64,000 bases of DNA from Marvania coccoides (GCA_963854735.1 OY978100.1:1922001-1986000); one strand, 5' to 3'. Shown: positions 23,739 to 34,380, counted from the stretch's first letter. Notes: a model not told the origin generated them from the letters alone. Numbers and translations: made by a program.

Positions 23739-24289
23739 GGGGAATGCAGAGAGCTGCTCTCGATCTGTTGGGTTATAAAACAAAGGTTGCGGCTGCTTGA
23801 TTAAAGAGCTCAAAAATTGGCTGCTGAACACGCGGGGCGGCGTGTAGACAACACAGGAACAGCTGCACACGACTGATCTAATTATTAAAATGCAACCAAG
23901 GCCATGGGGGCCGCTTCTTTTCAGGCTCTCCTTTTTCCAGAGTCTTCTTCGAGTTTCTTTTTAAGGCGTTGAAAAAAGTCAAACCTCAAATTTTGCTGGC
24001 TGGAGAGGAACCCGACGGCACTGGGGTGAGATGCAAAGGTCTTGCGTTGCAGCACCCATCTGGACTGATACGGTCAAGGTAGGAAACGGCCACTTCATTT
24101 CCGTATTTTGCCACCGAGGCGGTAATTCATGAATCAAGCCTCTTCCAGAGAATCAGCAAGGCAAAATTCAACCATTGCCCGTTCTGATTCTTCTCAGTCA
24201 GACAATCAATGGGTTACAGGGTCATAAACAAGTTTTTATTGTTCTAAAGAACTTCACTTCGTCTCTCGTATGTCAGTCCGTGTTCAATG
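23739..24289. other. HSP90 upstream region and 3' UTR of plastid orphan
   Basis: This 551-base interval contains the HSP90 promoter (minus strand) with a heat-shock-element-like array at 23935-23957 and the presumed 3' UTR of the next gene. No ORF is supported. Confidence 0.5.
23935..23957 (-). promoter_or_regulatory. Heat-shock-element-like array upstream of HSP90
   Basis: On the plus strand, units TTC, GAG, TTC, CGA and TTC start at 23935, 23940, 23945, 23950 and 23955, exactly five bases apart. A perfect element alternates TTC and GAA at this spacing, so three units are exact and two differ by one or two bases. The array is about 197-220 bases upstream of the HSP90 ATG, a normal place for heat-shock factor binding. 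Function is inferred. Confidence 0.5.
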
Positions 24290-24974
24290 CTACTTGAGCC
24301 CCACCAGAAGGCTCTGAAAAGCGGCGGCAATCTCAAAGAATGTAATCAGGCCCATGACAGCGGGCCAGGCCTTTGCGCCGGGCCAGTCTTTGGGGTCGTA
24401 AGGCGTTGTCTGGGAAGCGAAAAGAGATGCAGTTGAGATTATTACGAAGTAGTTCACACGCAAAAATATTAAAACCTTTAAAAAAAAACTTTTTTTCGCC
24501 TTACCTTGACGCGGTCCACGTAGACAGTCATCATATAGGCTGCCACCACGCCGCACACTGCCGCTCCTGCCAGATTGCCTTGGCTCGCAACGACCGCTCC
24601 CTGGGGGAAAACAAAATACAATAAGTGACCGCTCGATTTTTTTTAAATTTGAATTGCGGTATGATCCTGTTATGATTGCTATCTTCCAGCGAACTCACAG
24701 CCACGGTGCCGCCAACGCCGGCCAGCGTAGAAACAATGGTTGGTTTTCCCGCTTGCGTGGCAGGGGCCGTGAGACCGGTGATCGCCGCCTCGCCGCCCAC
24801 CACGCCAGCGTACGCCACCGCTAGCTGCGTCAGCGCCAGCGCAGCCTGCGGGTCAAGATCAGCACGAACGACAACGCCGCTCCTCCGAGTGTGTGGCCTT
24901 GAGGGAGCCAGAGCGGCGCGATGGCTAACTGCTGCGGCTCTGCTGGTGATATGGTTGGATTTGAGGCCAATCAT
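24290..24974 (-). CDS. Small plastid membrane protein of unknown function
   Basis: Three exons (24974-24699, 24600-24505, 24409-24290) encode 163 residues. The first 38 residues (MIGLKSNHITSRAAAVSHRA then SRPHTRRSGVVVRA) have the composition and VRA end of a chloroplast transit peptide. The mature part has about 3 hydrophobic segments: ALALTQLAVAYAGVVGGEA, GAAVCGVVAAYMMTVYV and WPAVMGLITFFEIAAAFQ. A soluble loop DRVKVTTPYDPKDWPGAK, rich in Pro, Trp and charge, joins the last two. Splicing is clean (donors GTGAGT, GTAAGG). I considered PsaO, PsaG/PsaK, PsbR and CURT1 and see no convincing match. The most I can say is a small thylakoid or envelope protein, possibly lineage-specific. Confidence 0.75.
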
Positions 24975-26241
24975 TGTGCGCACAGTGAGTTTGTTTGTAA
25001 GACCGGCTAGATGAAAAATGAGAAATGAAATGTTTTGGCGGAAAAGAGAATAAAGAGGGGGTGGCGATTTTCTCAAGATACGAATCAAATGGACGAATTA
25101 AATGGAAGAGTTATAATAAAATCCAGCTCTTTAGCAAATGCGATGAGTTTGGATTTTTGGAGGTGGGAATGAAGGTGGAAAGATGCCTCCCACCTACAAG
25201 AGTTCGAGGCCGTGAGGAATCTGCAGAGAGGAATAGCTCCAGGGAGCCATGTAGCCAGCCGTGGGGCAGAAAAGCTGCTCAGCATGCAGACCCCCGGCAA
25301 ATTTCCCGTCGGAAACTCGACTGACTGAATTTCTTGGTTAAGGAAGCATGGCATGGGGTCCATTTTGTGACAGATAGCCATTAAAATTGGAGATAAATCC
25401 ACCATGCCGGCCAGTAAGCGCAACTGGGTGCTCATTATACAGAGAAAGCGGCAGCGGCGGAGGGGCAGCTCGGGGCAGCTCGTTGCTCGAAATTCCTCTC
25501 ACGAGGAGCCCAGGAAGGGGGAAAAGTCGTCCAAGCTGGTTTACACAGCAGTTGCCTCTCAGGAGCAGTGGGCGTACCTCAGATACTGGGCAATGTGGCA
25601 CTCTGTGTTGGGCCCGACTGTGAAAGACGCATGCAGCCAACAAGCATGGTCGAGCTGGGTTAAAAGCAGCCGAGCCATTTTTTGGACGATTGACTCCCCA
25701 AAAACATTAACATGTGGTCGTAAATCTTCCCAGCCCTTTGAAAGGGGGGCGACTGTCGGCACCAAGCCTCTTCCCCCTTCTCCCCCACTGCTTTCCTCAA
25801 GTGGTCGCAGGGGATCGTCATTTTCGAGCCCCTGTCCACATAAATTTATGTTCAAACTGATCGAGATCACATATTTATGAAGATCGCAGCCCTGTGATCG
25901 ACGGTGATGAAAATAGTCGGTTCAAATAATCTTCGGAGATGATTGAATAGAGGCGTGGCCGGCACCCCCCCTCCCTTTTAGTCCCACCATATAGCGCGGT
26001 GTCAATTTTTGTAGCCATTACACCCGCTCTAGATCACACAGCGGACCAAGAAGCATTTTTGTGTTAACATCCGGGGGGCATAAAATTGAAATAAGTTAGA
26101 GACGGGGTTCGCCCACATTCCAACAGGTACATCGAAATAACCACCCCCCACGCCGTATGCGTTTCCTGCTCCCGCAACACCAAGAACCGCTCCCATTTTC
26201 CACGAACATCTCATCCGATCTCTCCCCGCTTCGCAGGCAAG
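24975..26241. other. Divergent intergenic region, 1.27 kb
   Basis: The left part is the promoter of the plastid orphan, the right part that of the disordered orphan. A 158-codon ATG ORF at 25404-25880 has no recognisable domain and mixed composition, so I do not call it a gene. No repeats or RNA genes are visible. Confidence 0.45.
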
Positions 26242-27992
26242 ATGGACGGCCCCACGAAGGAACCGCCGGCGTCTCCCCCGCAAAAGCCCTACGGCGCGAC
26301 CACCCCGCCCCATTCATCCCCCGCCCAGGCCGCTTCCACTCCCTCTAAGCCTCCGGCCCCTCCCCTGGCTGTCACCTCCTTTGCAGCGGGTTCCCTGGAC
26401 ACAGAGTCGCTCAGCCCCTCCTCCAGCACTGGCAGTCTGCACCACGAGAGCCTCAGCTTGGGCCTGACCCCTGAGCTGGCCAACCACCCCTCAATGAGGG
26501 GGCACCACCAGCACTATGCAGTGACGCCTGATGCCAAATCGAGCGCGTTAAAAGCGCTCGCGGGCATCGGGCGGGTGGTGTCGCGGTCACGGCAGGTGGA
26601 CGCGGAGGCGCTGCAGGCGATCAAAGCGCAGCGCGCCAGAATGAAGGCGGAGGGGGGCACAACGCCGAGCGGAGTTGCTTCCCCCGCCGCCGCCCCCCGC
26701 CACCGCCACTCCCGGACGCTGTCCACCGAGAGCTTGGCGCAGTTTCCGGAGCTGTCATCCCTGCTGCAACACGCGCAGCAGCAGCCTGCTCAGGCCAGCG
26801 GGTCGATGTCATTACCGCCACCGCCGCCTCTGGCGTCGTCGCAGCAGCAGCGTGGCACCCCGGCCACCGCCCACCGCCGCAGCCTCAGCGGTGTCCCGCC
26901 CCCTCGCACCTCCCCGCAGCACTACGCCGACCTATTCGCTGGCGTTGAGCTGGTGGAGCTGCTGGCGATGCATGCTGCGCTGGAGAATGAAATTCGGCGA
27001 CAGCTGACTGCTACAGGCATGGTGGGAGGCAACGCTGCGGCGCAGGTGCTCTCCGGTCAGACCCTCTCCATGCATCAGCAGCAACAGCAGCATCCCACTT
27101 CTACTGCCGCCGATGCTTACATTTCCTCGCAATATGCCTCCGCCCTGGTGCCGTCTCAGCAGCAGCAGCAGCAGCAGCAACCTTCGCAGTCCCCGCCGCA
27201 GCTCTTTACCTCCCACCAGCACGACTTCCAGGGACTGGGAGAACGCTTCTCCTCAGCTTCCCTCCCTCCTCGCAGCCAATTTGGCAGCGGTGGCGGTGGA
27301 GGGCCCAACTCGCTGTCCCCGCACCGTCCCCGCCGCCCCAGCCACCTTCGATCGGCGTCCTTCGACGCCTCCGCGCCCCTGCCCTCGCAGCAAGCGCAGC
27401 ATGAGCTTTCTACCTCTTCCCTGGGCGGATCTAACATTTCGTTCAACAGCGTCAGCATCGAGTCCCTCAACCTGGACTACGTTGTGTCACCCAGGGCGCT
27501 GGGCATGGATGGCGGGAGCGCAATGGGGTCCTCTGCTGACCATCTGGGACTGTCCTGCTCCGACCGCGAGTTCAGCTTCCTCAGCGATCTACGGGTGAGT
27601 TTATTTTTATTTATTTTCAAGTTTAACTAAATTCAAGGAATAATTGGCGTATGATTACTTGCTCTAACTGAAATCTTGCATAGTTGGGTGCATGCTTTCC
27701 TTTGGAATAGGGCTATTTGTGTTTTCTTACGCCGTGCAACCTTTTTTCTCCAATTGTTCTTCAGGACGTGCCGCTTGGCTGCCAGATCAGCACCAGCTCG
27801 CTCCTGGCGCCGCAGTCGGCGCCCGTGGCCTCCCCTTTCGCCCGCGCTGCCGCCTCGCTGCCTCCCAGGCCAGAGCGCATGAAGGCGGCGGCAACGGCAA
27901 TTCACTCGTTCGGCAGCAGCTCCTCTGAAGCTGCAGAGCTGCCGGCGCTGTTCAGCAACCTGCAGCTTGGCGGCTTGGATACCTGGCGGTAA
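26242..27992 (+). CDS. Large intrinsically disordered protein, polyglutamine-bearing, unknown function
   Basis: Two exons, 26242-27594 and 27765-27992, encode 526 residues. The first intron has a GTGAGT donor and a TTCTTCAG acceptor. The protein is Ser, Pro, Gln and Ala-rich throughout, with polyglutamine runs (five and eight Gln) and many RRxS-type sites (HRRSLSG, HRHSRTLS, RRPSHLRS) that would suit basophilic kinases or 14-3-3 binding. The only ordered-looking part is a helical segment around LFAGVELVELLAMHAALENEIRRQL near residue 235, perhaps an oligomerising helix. Another short helix is DAEALQAIKAQRARMKAE. No domain of known family is recognised. It could be a phospho-regulated scaffold or transcriptional cofactor, but that is speculation. 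Third-position GC is high like its neighbours, so it is a real gene rather than chance ORF. Confidence 0.7.
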
Positions 27993-28732
27993 TAAACTCG
28001 CCTGCATTCTTCTCGTGTGCTCTCTTTCTCCCTCTCTCTCTCTTTCTTCTTCTTCATTTTCACTCACACGACACACCGCGTCATCATCCCTCTCTCTCTC
28101 CCACTCCGTGTTCAAAAACGATACATTTCTCCTCTTCCTCTGTCACCGCTAGTTATTTTTTCCTCTTCTTTTTTGATCACCCTAAAATCCAACTGCGCTT
28201 TCATTCTTCTTTCACTCCGCTCGTCATAAAACAAACATTCAATATTATATTGATTTTTATATGGGCCACGTGCGTGTGGCCCTCGCTTTGTTCTAAGTAA
28301 ACCCCTCCGCCTCTCTCTCCCCCTGCCCACATTTCGATTCTTCCCTTTGCTTTTGCCTTGCTATTATTATTTTTAACTTCGTCATCGTTTGTTGCTGCCA
28401 GGTTATATTTTACTGTTGTTGATTATGAGACGTGATAACCTTATGAGACGTGATAACCTGAGTAGTGGTTACTTACAACTAGCTAGGTTTCACACGCATT
28501 TCTTTTTGCCACTGAACTTGTGCCAAGTATACCTTTAAGATAGTTTTCCCCCCTGTTTTCATCCTTTTCTCCTTTACTATAACCAGAATTCCGCTGCTTG
28601 ACATCGGTGCCGGTGCATTGTCTGCCCGCATTGGTCCCTTGCAGTCAGTCCTTGTAATTTCCCCACTCCATAACTTTTCATAATGACAGCATAGCTCATT
28701 AACAGTACCGGGTGAAAAATAGCAGCGGTCGT
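27993..28732. other. Convergent 3' region with CT-rich tract and tandem duplication
   Basis: This 740-base interval carries a CT-rich tract from about 28018 to 28115, then AT-rich 3' UTR sequence, then a perfect 18-base tandem duplication at 28423-28458. No gene is supported. Confidence 0.5.
28423..28458. repeat. Perfect tandem duplication of an 18-mer
   Basis: TTATGAGACGTGATAACC occurs twice head to tail (28423-28440 and 28441-28458) with no mismatch. It is followed by CTGAG. The GTGATAA and CTGA words recall snoRNA boxes C and D, but there is no flanking stem, so I treat it as a recent slip duplication. Confidence 0.9.
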
Positions 28733-30354
28733 TTACAGCAGCGACAGCGCCCCTACCACAATCTCCACCACAGCGCTGTCCCCCAGCCCGCTGTCCTTCA
28801 GCTCCAGGGCACCCGTCAGCACAAAGCCGTCTGCCAGCGCTCGCGAAGGCAGCCGCAGGAGGGAGGTCTGGCACTTGGTCTCCCCGAAGATAGCTCCAAA
28901 ATGGGTGGTTTCCGGGAAGTTGCTGTTGAGGGTGTGGCCGTTCAGCTTCAGGGCATGGAAGGGCGAGGAAGAGGCAACGTGGTCACTGGCGGTCCTGCGG
29001 GCAAAATGTACAAGGGGAGACAAGAAACGGTTATTAGCCTGCTTTTTTCTCCTATCTGTTTAGCATAGACAATGGCTGCGAAGAAAAGAAAGAAATAAAG
29101 AAGAAGAAAGTGATTACTCGCATGTTGCGCCCACACACGCGCAGGCGAACTGCGTTGAATTTTGGCTGCCCAAAACGCGGCACTTCGCGGGCATGCTGCA
29201 TCACCGCACCAGACCCAGCCTCTCCCACAGTTTTGCCCTCAGCAGCCACACCCAAACTGCACTCCATGCTGCGCTGGAGCTGGAACGCTGAAGAAATATC
29301 GCTTGCCGCTTTATTGGCAGCAGCTCGCAGTTTTGCCAGCCCTGGCGCGCTGTCCTGGCCTTGCTCATCACCTGCCTCTTCCTCCTGGTCCTTTGCATCC
29401 ATGGCGCAGTCGAGCACAAACATGTTGTCAGGCGCCCACGCTACCACTCCATTTGGAGGCGTCGGATGGGTACTGCAGTTGGGGGAAATCGATATAGACC
29501 CTACCCGCGCGTCCCCAAAGCCCTGCATCCGCATGCACACCCCGGGGGTGAACTTGTTGTCCACGGCGTCGGTCATGAGCATGCCAATTTTGCTAGCGAC
29601 GGCTCCGTCGGGTTTTTTCTCAAGGGACACCAGCCCCGCGGGCACGTCAGGGAGACCGCCGCCGGGCTTGCCAGCGCCGCGGTTTGCCATCCTTTCGCTG
29701 GCCCAGCTCCCTAAGGCGGCCAGAGTCGCGAGCTCCCTGGCATCCAAACCGCTTTCAGCGGACTGAAAGTCATCCAGACGCTCTCGCAGCCGGTCGAAGA
29801 GGCTGGAAGACTGGGCTTCTGCGGCAGGGGCATTTCCCAGCGACGAAATGAGGGGGCGCATCAGCAGGCCCAGGCCAGCTGATATTGCCGTTGCGTCCTG
29901 GATGCCGCTTGCTTCACCGCTGCTAGTGGGGGTGGACGCAGAGGAGGCGTCGGCTCGTTCCATGGCGCTGTTGATGCGCTGCATCAACCGGGTGCGGCCC
30001 TGCTCTGCGGCGCCAGCGAGCCGATCTGCCAGCGATTGTGTGGGGTCTGGGGGAGAGGTTGCGTTCTTGTTGGCTGGCACGTCGAGGATCCTGCCCCATA
30101 AGCCCAGATAGCTGTCGCCCTGCAGTGTTATTTCGGTTGGGAGGGTTAGTAGCAAATCTTGAAGGGGTGAAGGGGTGAATGCTGTACACGCTATTGAATG
30201 CAGGCTGTTGTTTGGGATGCATCAAAGCGCGTGCTGCTGCAAAAATATTCTGGGGCAGAATCAAAAGACGTTGACCAACAACCTGTGCAGTGGCGGGGGG
30301 GCTAAAATAAAGCAGGCCCAGAGCGAGGGAGAGGAGAGGTCTAGAGAGCCGCAT
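28733..30354 (-). CDS. Orphan secretory-pathway protein (signal peptide); last junction unresolved
   Basis: Exon 1 (30354-30283) encodes MRLSRPLLSLALGLLYFSPP and on to ATAQ, a textbook signal peptide with a basic start, Leu-rich core and A-x-A-like end. It joins to 30119 through CACTGCAG, with a TACTAAC branch point about 25 bases upstream of the acceptor; the donor (CAG/GTTGTT) is weak and another at AGC/GTGTAC is possible. The second exon runs to about 29130 and the last from about 29004 to 28733. The obvious donor CGA/GTAATC leaves phase 0, while the last exon needs phase 2, so either a weak GT/GTGTGG donor is used, or a microexon exists, or there is a sequence error. The body is acidic and Ala/Ser-rich, with several Cys; a MRMQGFGDARVGSISISPNC segment and the C-terminus ELKDSGLGDSAVVEIVVGAL may fold as beta structure. 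No family is recognised. Confidence 0.6.
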
Positions 30355-31087
30355 ATTGTTGAATACAAATATATATATATATTGATGACTACTAGATGCC
30401 CGAAAGAAGCTTTTATATTTGTTTTATCGAGGTATCGAACAACCCCGAAGACCGAAGACCATCGCAATGAGCTGTTTTCATGGACACGACGGCGTAGTAA
30501 TACAATTATACATATTTTTAATATTTTTTTGGCCTGGTTGCGGCGCCTATCACTCGTGATCAGTGAATGTCAAAATTTTTAAACAAACATCTATCGCAGA
30601 GTTGGTTGCACCCCCCGTCGTATTTGCTTATAAGGAGCGGCAAATTTGCCTACCCGGGGGGAATCGGGATCTTTCATCCTTGTACACAAAATATCACGCT
30701 ACGCTCCGCCCTCACTGCCTGCCAATCCTCTGTACTTGTCCACACCCACCTTCCTGCGCCAATACGTCTTGATATTTCCATTTTCTTAGCCACCTTGTTC
30801 ACCCCATGCACAATAAGAGCTCTGGAAAAAGCAAAACCATGAGCTGCCGCTCCCATCGCACAACAGCTCCCATGCACCCAGATTTCAGGGCTCCACGGGG
30901 CTGCAACCATGCACCGGGCCCTTGCTGCTGTGAGCGGCCTCTGTATAGGCAGCTGCGGCGCAGTTTTTCCTCGGCTCGCTGTCAGCTCATTCAAGGCCGC
31001 CTCATTATCACTTTCTTCCCTACCCCCAGCTAAACTCTATGAAAACAAAAGGCCACTGCTACGGCGCCTCTCTTTATTTAAATTGAA
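30355..31087. promoter_or_regulatory. Divergent promoter region, secreted orphan / plastid S1
   Basis: This 733-base interval has an (AT)n run near 30370-30383 and otherwise unremarkable mixed sequence. Short ORFs here are not conserved in any recognisable way. Confidence 0.4.
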
Positions 31088-32375
31088 ATGATGCAGTTCA
31101 CGCTCCTCAAGCCTCGCGTGGCCGCCGGCCAGGCGGTGTTTGGTGCGAGCACTAATGTTCGGAATGTGAGGCGCGCGCAGCCGCAGCGTCTGTCGGTCGC
31201 CGCAATCGACGAGCCCCAGACAGCGGCGGCCGAAAGCAGCCCGGAAGACGCCTACCGGCTCTTCGATCAGCTGCTCGATGCGCACAGCGTATCGTTCACG
31301 GCTGGAGATAGAGTGAGAAAAAACTAAATAATTGAACGGCATTTTGCATCCCGAACTGCTTTCATTTCGCCCAGCGCCACCCAACACGCGCTTATGCATA
31401 GCGCATTGTGCACCCCGCGACAAATTTGGGGCCCAAATGCGCATGTTGGCGATCTTCCCCCAAGCTTTTTTTCTCCCTTTTCGCCGATTTCTCACTCTAT
31501 ATCCCCTCAATTCCCTTGATTGTCACCAGGTCAGCGGCATCGTGTTCCGCGTGGACCCCAAGGGCGCGTACATCGACGTCGGCGGCAAGTCCACCGCCTT
31601 CTGCCCCACCTCCGAGCTCTCCATCGCCGCAATCAGCCGACCCACCGAAGTGGTCGGCCCCGACACCGTGCGCGAGTTCGAGGTGCTGCGCGGCGAGACC
31701 TCTGGCGAGCTCACCCTCTCCCTGAAGGCTCTGGAGGTGCGCGTGGCGTGGCAGCGGCTGCGCCAGCTCATGGAGGAGGACGCCACCGTCAAGGCCAAGG
31801 TTGTGGGCTTCAACCGCGGCGGTCTCTTGGTGGATGTGGAGGCGGTGCGCGGGTTCTGCCCCGGCTCCCAGCTGGCCAAGCGCGTGGCTACTTTTGAGGA
31901 GCTGGCCGGCCACGAAATGGACTTCAAGATCGCAGAGGTCGACGAGGAGAAGCAGCGGCTGATGCTGTCTAACAAGCGCGCTTCCATCTCCGACGCCGCG
32001 TCCGCGTTCAAGATCGGTGACGTCATCCAGGGCACCGTGTCCTCCGTCAAGCCGTATGGCGCGTTCATTGACCTCGGGTCTGGAATGTCTGGACTTCTGC
32101 ACATCTCCCAGATCTCGCACGACCGAATCCTCAACGTGGAGAAGGTGCTGAGTGAGGGAGACAAGATCAAGGTGATGGTGCTGAGCCAAGACAAGGAGCG
32201 TGGCCGCGTGGCCCTGTGCACCCGCAAACTGGAGCCCACGCCCGGAGACATGCTGCGCGACCCCGCGCTGGTGTACGAGAAGGCCGAGGAGATGGCGCAG
32301 CTGTTCAAGGACCGGGTGGAGGCGGCTGAGATTGCGGCCAGGGAGGGCGCCGCAGCTGCCGGCGGCGAGGCATAA
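31088..32375 (+). CDS. PRPS1: Plastid 30S ribosomal protein S1
   Basis: Two exons, 31088-31312 and 31530-32375, encode 356 residues. The first 45 residues (MMQFTLLKPRVAAGQAVFG and on) form a plastid transit peptide. Three S1 RNA-binding domains follow: about 75-145 (VSGIVFRVDPKGAYIDVGGK), about 160-230 (VKAKVVGFNRGGLLVDVEAV), and about 240-315 (VIQGTVSSVKPYGAFIDLGSG). Three repeats and this length match plastid S1 of algae and plants, whereas bacterial S1 usually has six. S1 recruits mRNA to the small plastid ribosomal subunit. The intron falls exactly before the first S1 domain and separates the targeting exon from the mature protein. High codon bias fits a highly expressed gene. Confidence 0.95.
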
Positions 32376-32931
32376 ATCACTTCAAAAAGCCAATGGACTG
32401 TATGCAGTGGAGTGGAGTGGTTGTGTAATTTCTTAACTGCTTCTCCACCCTCTCGATTTTTATTGAAGCGAAAAAAAGTAGAGGAAAAAATTATGAACGC
32501 CAACAAATTGATATACGCTTATTTTTCCTCCCTTCTTTCTTTCACCCTTTCCTTTTTCTCCCCTGTTTGTGCGAGCAGAAGTACTAGAGTATAATTTACA
32601 CACTTTGACACACGGTACAACATTTGTAAGCAGGAGAAGAAGAATAAAATGACAGGGCAGCAAGACGGTTGTGGTCAAAATCAGTTAGCATGTGGAGGGA
32701 TTTTAATAACGGCAGCAGCAGATCATATATTTCGGCGCATGGAGAAGATGCACCGCAGTGGGGGGCATCGCTTCTGCATCTTCGGTGCAGGCAATTGTAA
32801 TTGTTTGGACCCCACCACCCATTTAAGCAGTATACGCCGCAACTCGTGGGTTCCCCAAGCTTTTGCCGCGGGTGCTCAACGAGGATAGTTAAAAAAATTA
32901 CTCGAAGGTAAAGGATACTTCTAAATGAAAG
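32376..32931. other. Convergent 3' region containing a diverged repeat copy
   Basis: This 556-base interval between S1 and TFIIS is AT-rich. Bases about 32795-32870 match a second locus at about 60168-60245, described separately. Nothing else is recognised. Confidence 0.5.
32795..32870 (+). repeat. Dispersed repeat, copy 1
   Basis: This stretch aligns by eye with 60168-60245 in the same orientation. The shared core is a 19-base identity at 32839-32857, flanked by similar AATTGTTTGGACCCCACCA and ATTTAAG words. Overall identity is roughly 70-75 percent with small gaps. Confidence 0.6.
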
Positions 32932-34029
32932 CTAACAGAACTTCCAGGCGTTGCTGCAGTTCATGCACCGCACAAACGTGGTCATTGGCTCATCCGCCGA
33001 CCGCGTCTGCATCTGGTAGTACGTGCACTTGCGCTGTCGGCACTTCCCGCACTGAAACTGGTCAGTGGTGGCCTGCTTCGCCGCAGACGGCGCCGCGTCA
33101 AACAGCTTCTTCTCGCGGATGCGGTCGTTCTCCTCGCGCTTGGCATCCGACGCCAGCTCCTCTGGCGTCAGCGTTATGAGCTCTTCTGCCGGAATTTCGC
33201 CCTCCACCACCCGCCGCCGTAAATCCGGGTTTTTGGCGTCTTTCAGGTTGAAGTGCAGCTGTCGGAACTTGGCTTTGTAGGCGGGTGTCACGCCGTCGTG
33301 CGCCGCGTATAGCGCCAGCTCGATGGACACCCCCAGCTCCACCACGCTGCGGGCAGGCGCAGTGCCCTCGGCCGCAGCCTGCCGCAGCGCCGCCACGAAG
33401 TTGGAACGGATTTTGTCGCGCACGGCGTCGCCTGTGGTAGGCAGCGGCGCCTCAGGTGGCGGTGCTGTGACAGTTTTTGCTGGTGGCGGCGGCGGCGGCA
33501 GAGGAATTGATTCCTCGGATTTTACCTTTGAAGAGATGTCTGCAGAGGCAGCTGCGGCGTCGCCGTCCCTCTCCATCGACTGCTGCGCCTGCTGCGAGTC
33601 TCCCAGGGCTGCTGAGGAGGGCGCGCGCGAAGAGAGGCCCCCGCCGCCAGATGAAGCCATGCTGGCGTCTTTGGTGCTGCCAGACTCGCGGCGCACCAGG
33701 GCCTTCCAGGAGGCCAGTACCTTGGCAGCAGCGGCGGAGACCGCGCCGTTGGGGTGCTTGGTCAGCTGCTTCACTTTTTTTCCAGCCTGCGTTTCGCCCA
33801 AAAGTGAGCTGGAGACGACGGCCTGGCCTAGAGCCTTTAAGCCATCCACAGCACGGTCCTGGGGAGAAGAAATGATGCAGACTGGTATAAGAAAAATAAA
33901 GAACCCCAAAAGAGTAGAAGAAGGGGGGAAACTTACGCGCTCCGAAGGGTCGCAGCCTTCAGCCTTCCTGGCGGCAGTGAGGACGGTGTCAAGGAGCTTG
34001 AGCAGCTCGGATGACGACGCTGGATCCAT
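32932..34029 (-). CDS. TFIIS: Transcription elongation factor TFIIS
   Basis: Two exons, 34029-33937 and 33858-32932, encode 339 residues. The N-terminal LW (TFIIS-N) domain spans about residues 1-90 (AVDGLKALGQAVVSSSLLGETQAGKKVKQLTKH, then VLASWKALVRRE). A disordered Ser/Pro-rich linker leads to the central three-helix domain (GDAVRDKIRSNFVAALRQA through DLRRRVVEGEIPAEELITLTPEELASD). The C-terminus is the zinc ribbon: CGKCRQRKC, the invariant acidic hairpin RSADEPMT, and CMNCSNAWKFC with F-C end. The factor inserts this Asp-Glu hairpin in RNA polymerase II to stimulate transcript cleavage and restart backtracked polymerase. All catalytic features are intact. It is divergent from CCR4, 351 bases away. 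Confidence 0.96.
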   Translation of the reverse strand: MDPASSSELLKLLDTVLTAARKAEGCDPSERVSFPPSSTLLGFFIFLIPVCIISSPQDRAVDGLKALGQAVVSSSLLGETQAGKKVKQLTKHPNGAVSAAAAKVLASWKALVRRESGSTKDASMASSGGGGLSSRAPSSAALGDSQQAQQSMERDGDAAAASADISSKVKSEESIPLPPPPPPAKTVTAPPPEAPLPTTGDAVRDKIRSNFVAALRQAAAEGTAPARSVVELGVSIELALYAAHDGVTPAYKAKFRQLHFNLKDAKNPDLRRRVVEGEIPAEELITLTPEELASDAKREENDRIREKKLFDAAPSAAKQATTDQFQCGKCRQRKCTYYQMQTRSADEPMTTFVRCMNCSNAWKFC

Positions 34030-34380
34030 GGCGTAGTTACCTAGTAGACTGAGGGCGAGAATTTAAAGATGGAAGGCGAAGAAGGGAGAAGATGGTTTTT
34101 TTTTTTTTTTTGAGAGGGCCCAGGTGCTTCCACTGCTCCAACTGCTGTAAATTGTAAAGTATGCGAATTAAGTCAAAAGTAATTAATCAATTGCCTGTAG
34201 GCCGAATGAATTCGACAAAAAAAGAAGAAAAACCAACTCGAGTTTTCGCTCTCCACATTTGTATTGATTTATTTTCGGTAATTGGTGCAATGGCTTGATG
34301 CGGGAGCGATGAAACGATCCAATGGCGCCGTGCGCTAGGCGTGACTGTGCAGCAATAGATAGTTATTAAAATTAAATAGT
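34030..34380. promoter_or_regulatory. Divergent promoter TFIIS / CCR4 with poly-T run
   Basis: This is 351 bases with a 16-base poly-T at 34096-34111. No other signal is visible. Confidence 0.4.

Noticed and set aside
24290..24974. Plastid orphan as PsaO, PsaG/K, PsbR or CURT1
   Set aside because: No segment matches the defining motifs of these subunits from memory, so I left it unnamed.
25190..25215. TTCGAGG word resembling a tRNA T-loop
   Set aside because: No flanking stem pairs and no acceptor, D or anticodon arm around it. No tRNA was found anywhere in the window.
25404..25880. 158-codon ATG open frame MPASKRNWVLI...
   Set aside because: No domain, mixed codon usage unlike neighbours, and no plausible splice partners. 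It lies in a divergent promoter interval.
29063..29121. Five-base microexon to repair the phase of the secreted orphan
   Set aside because: It fits the phase but needs two weak donors. I recorded it only as one explanation of the conflict.
30806..31033. Small Cys/Arg-rich frame upstream of plastid S1
   Set aside because: Low-complexity chance frame with no start context; likely 5' sequence of the S1 gene.
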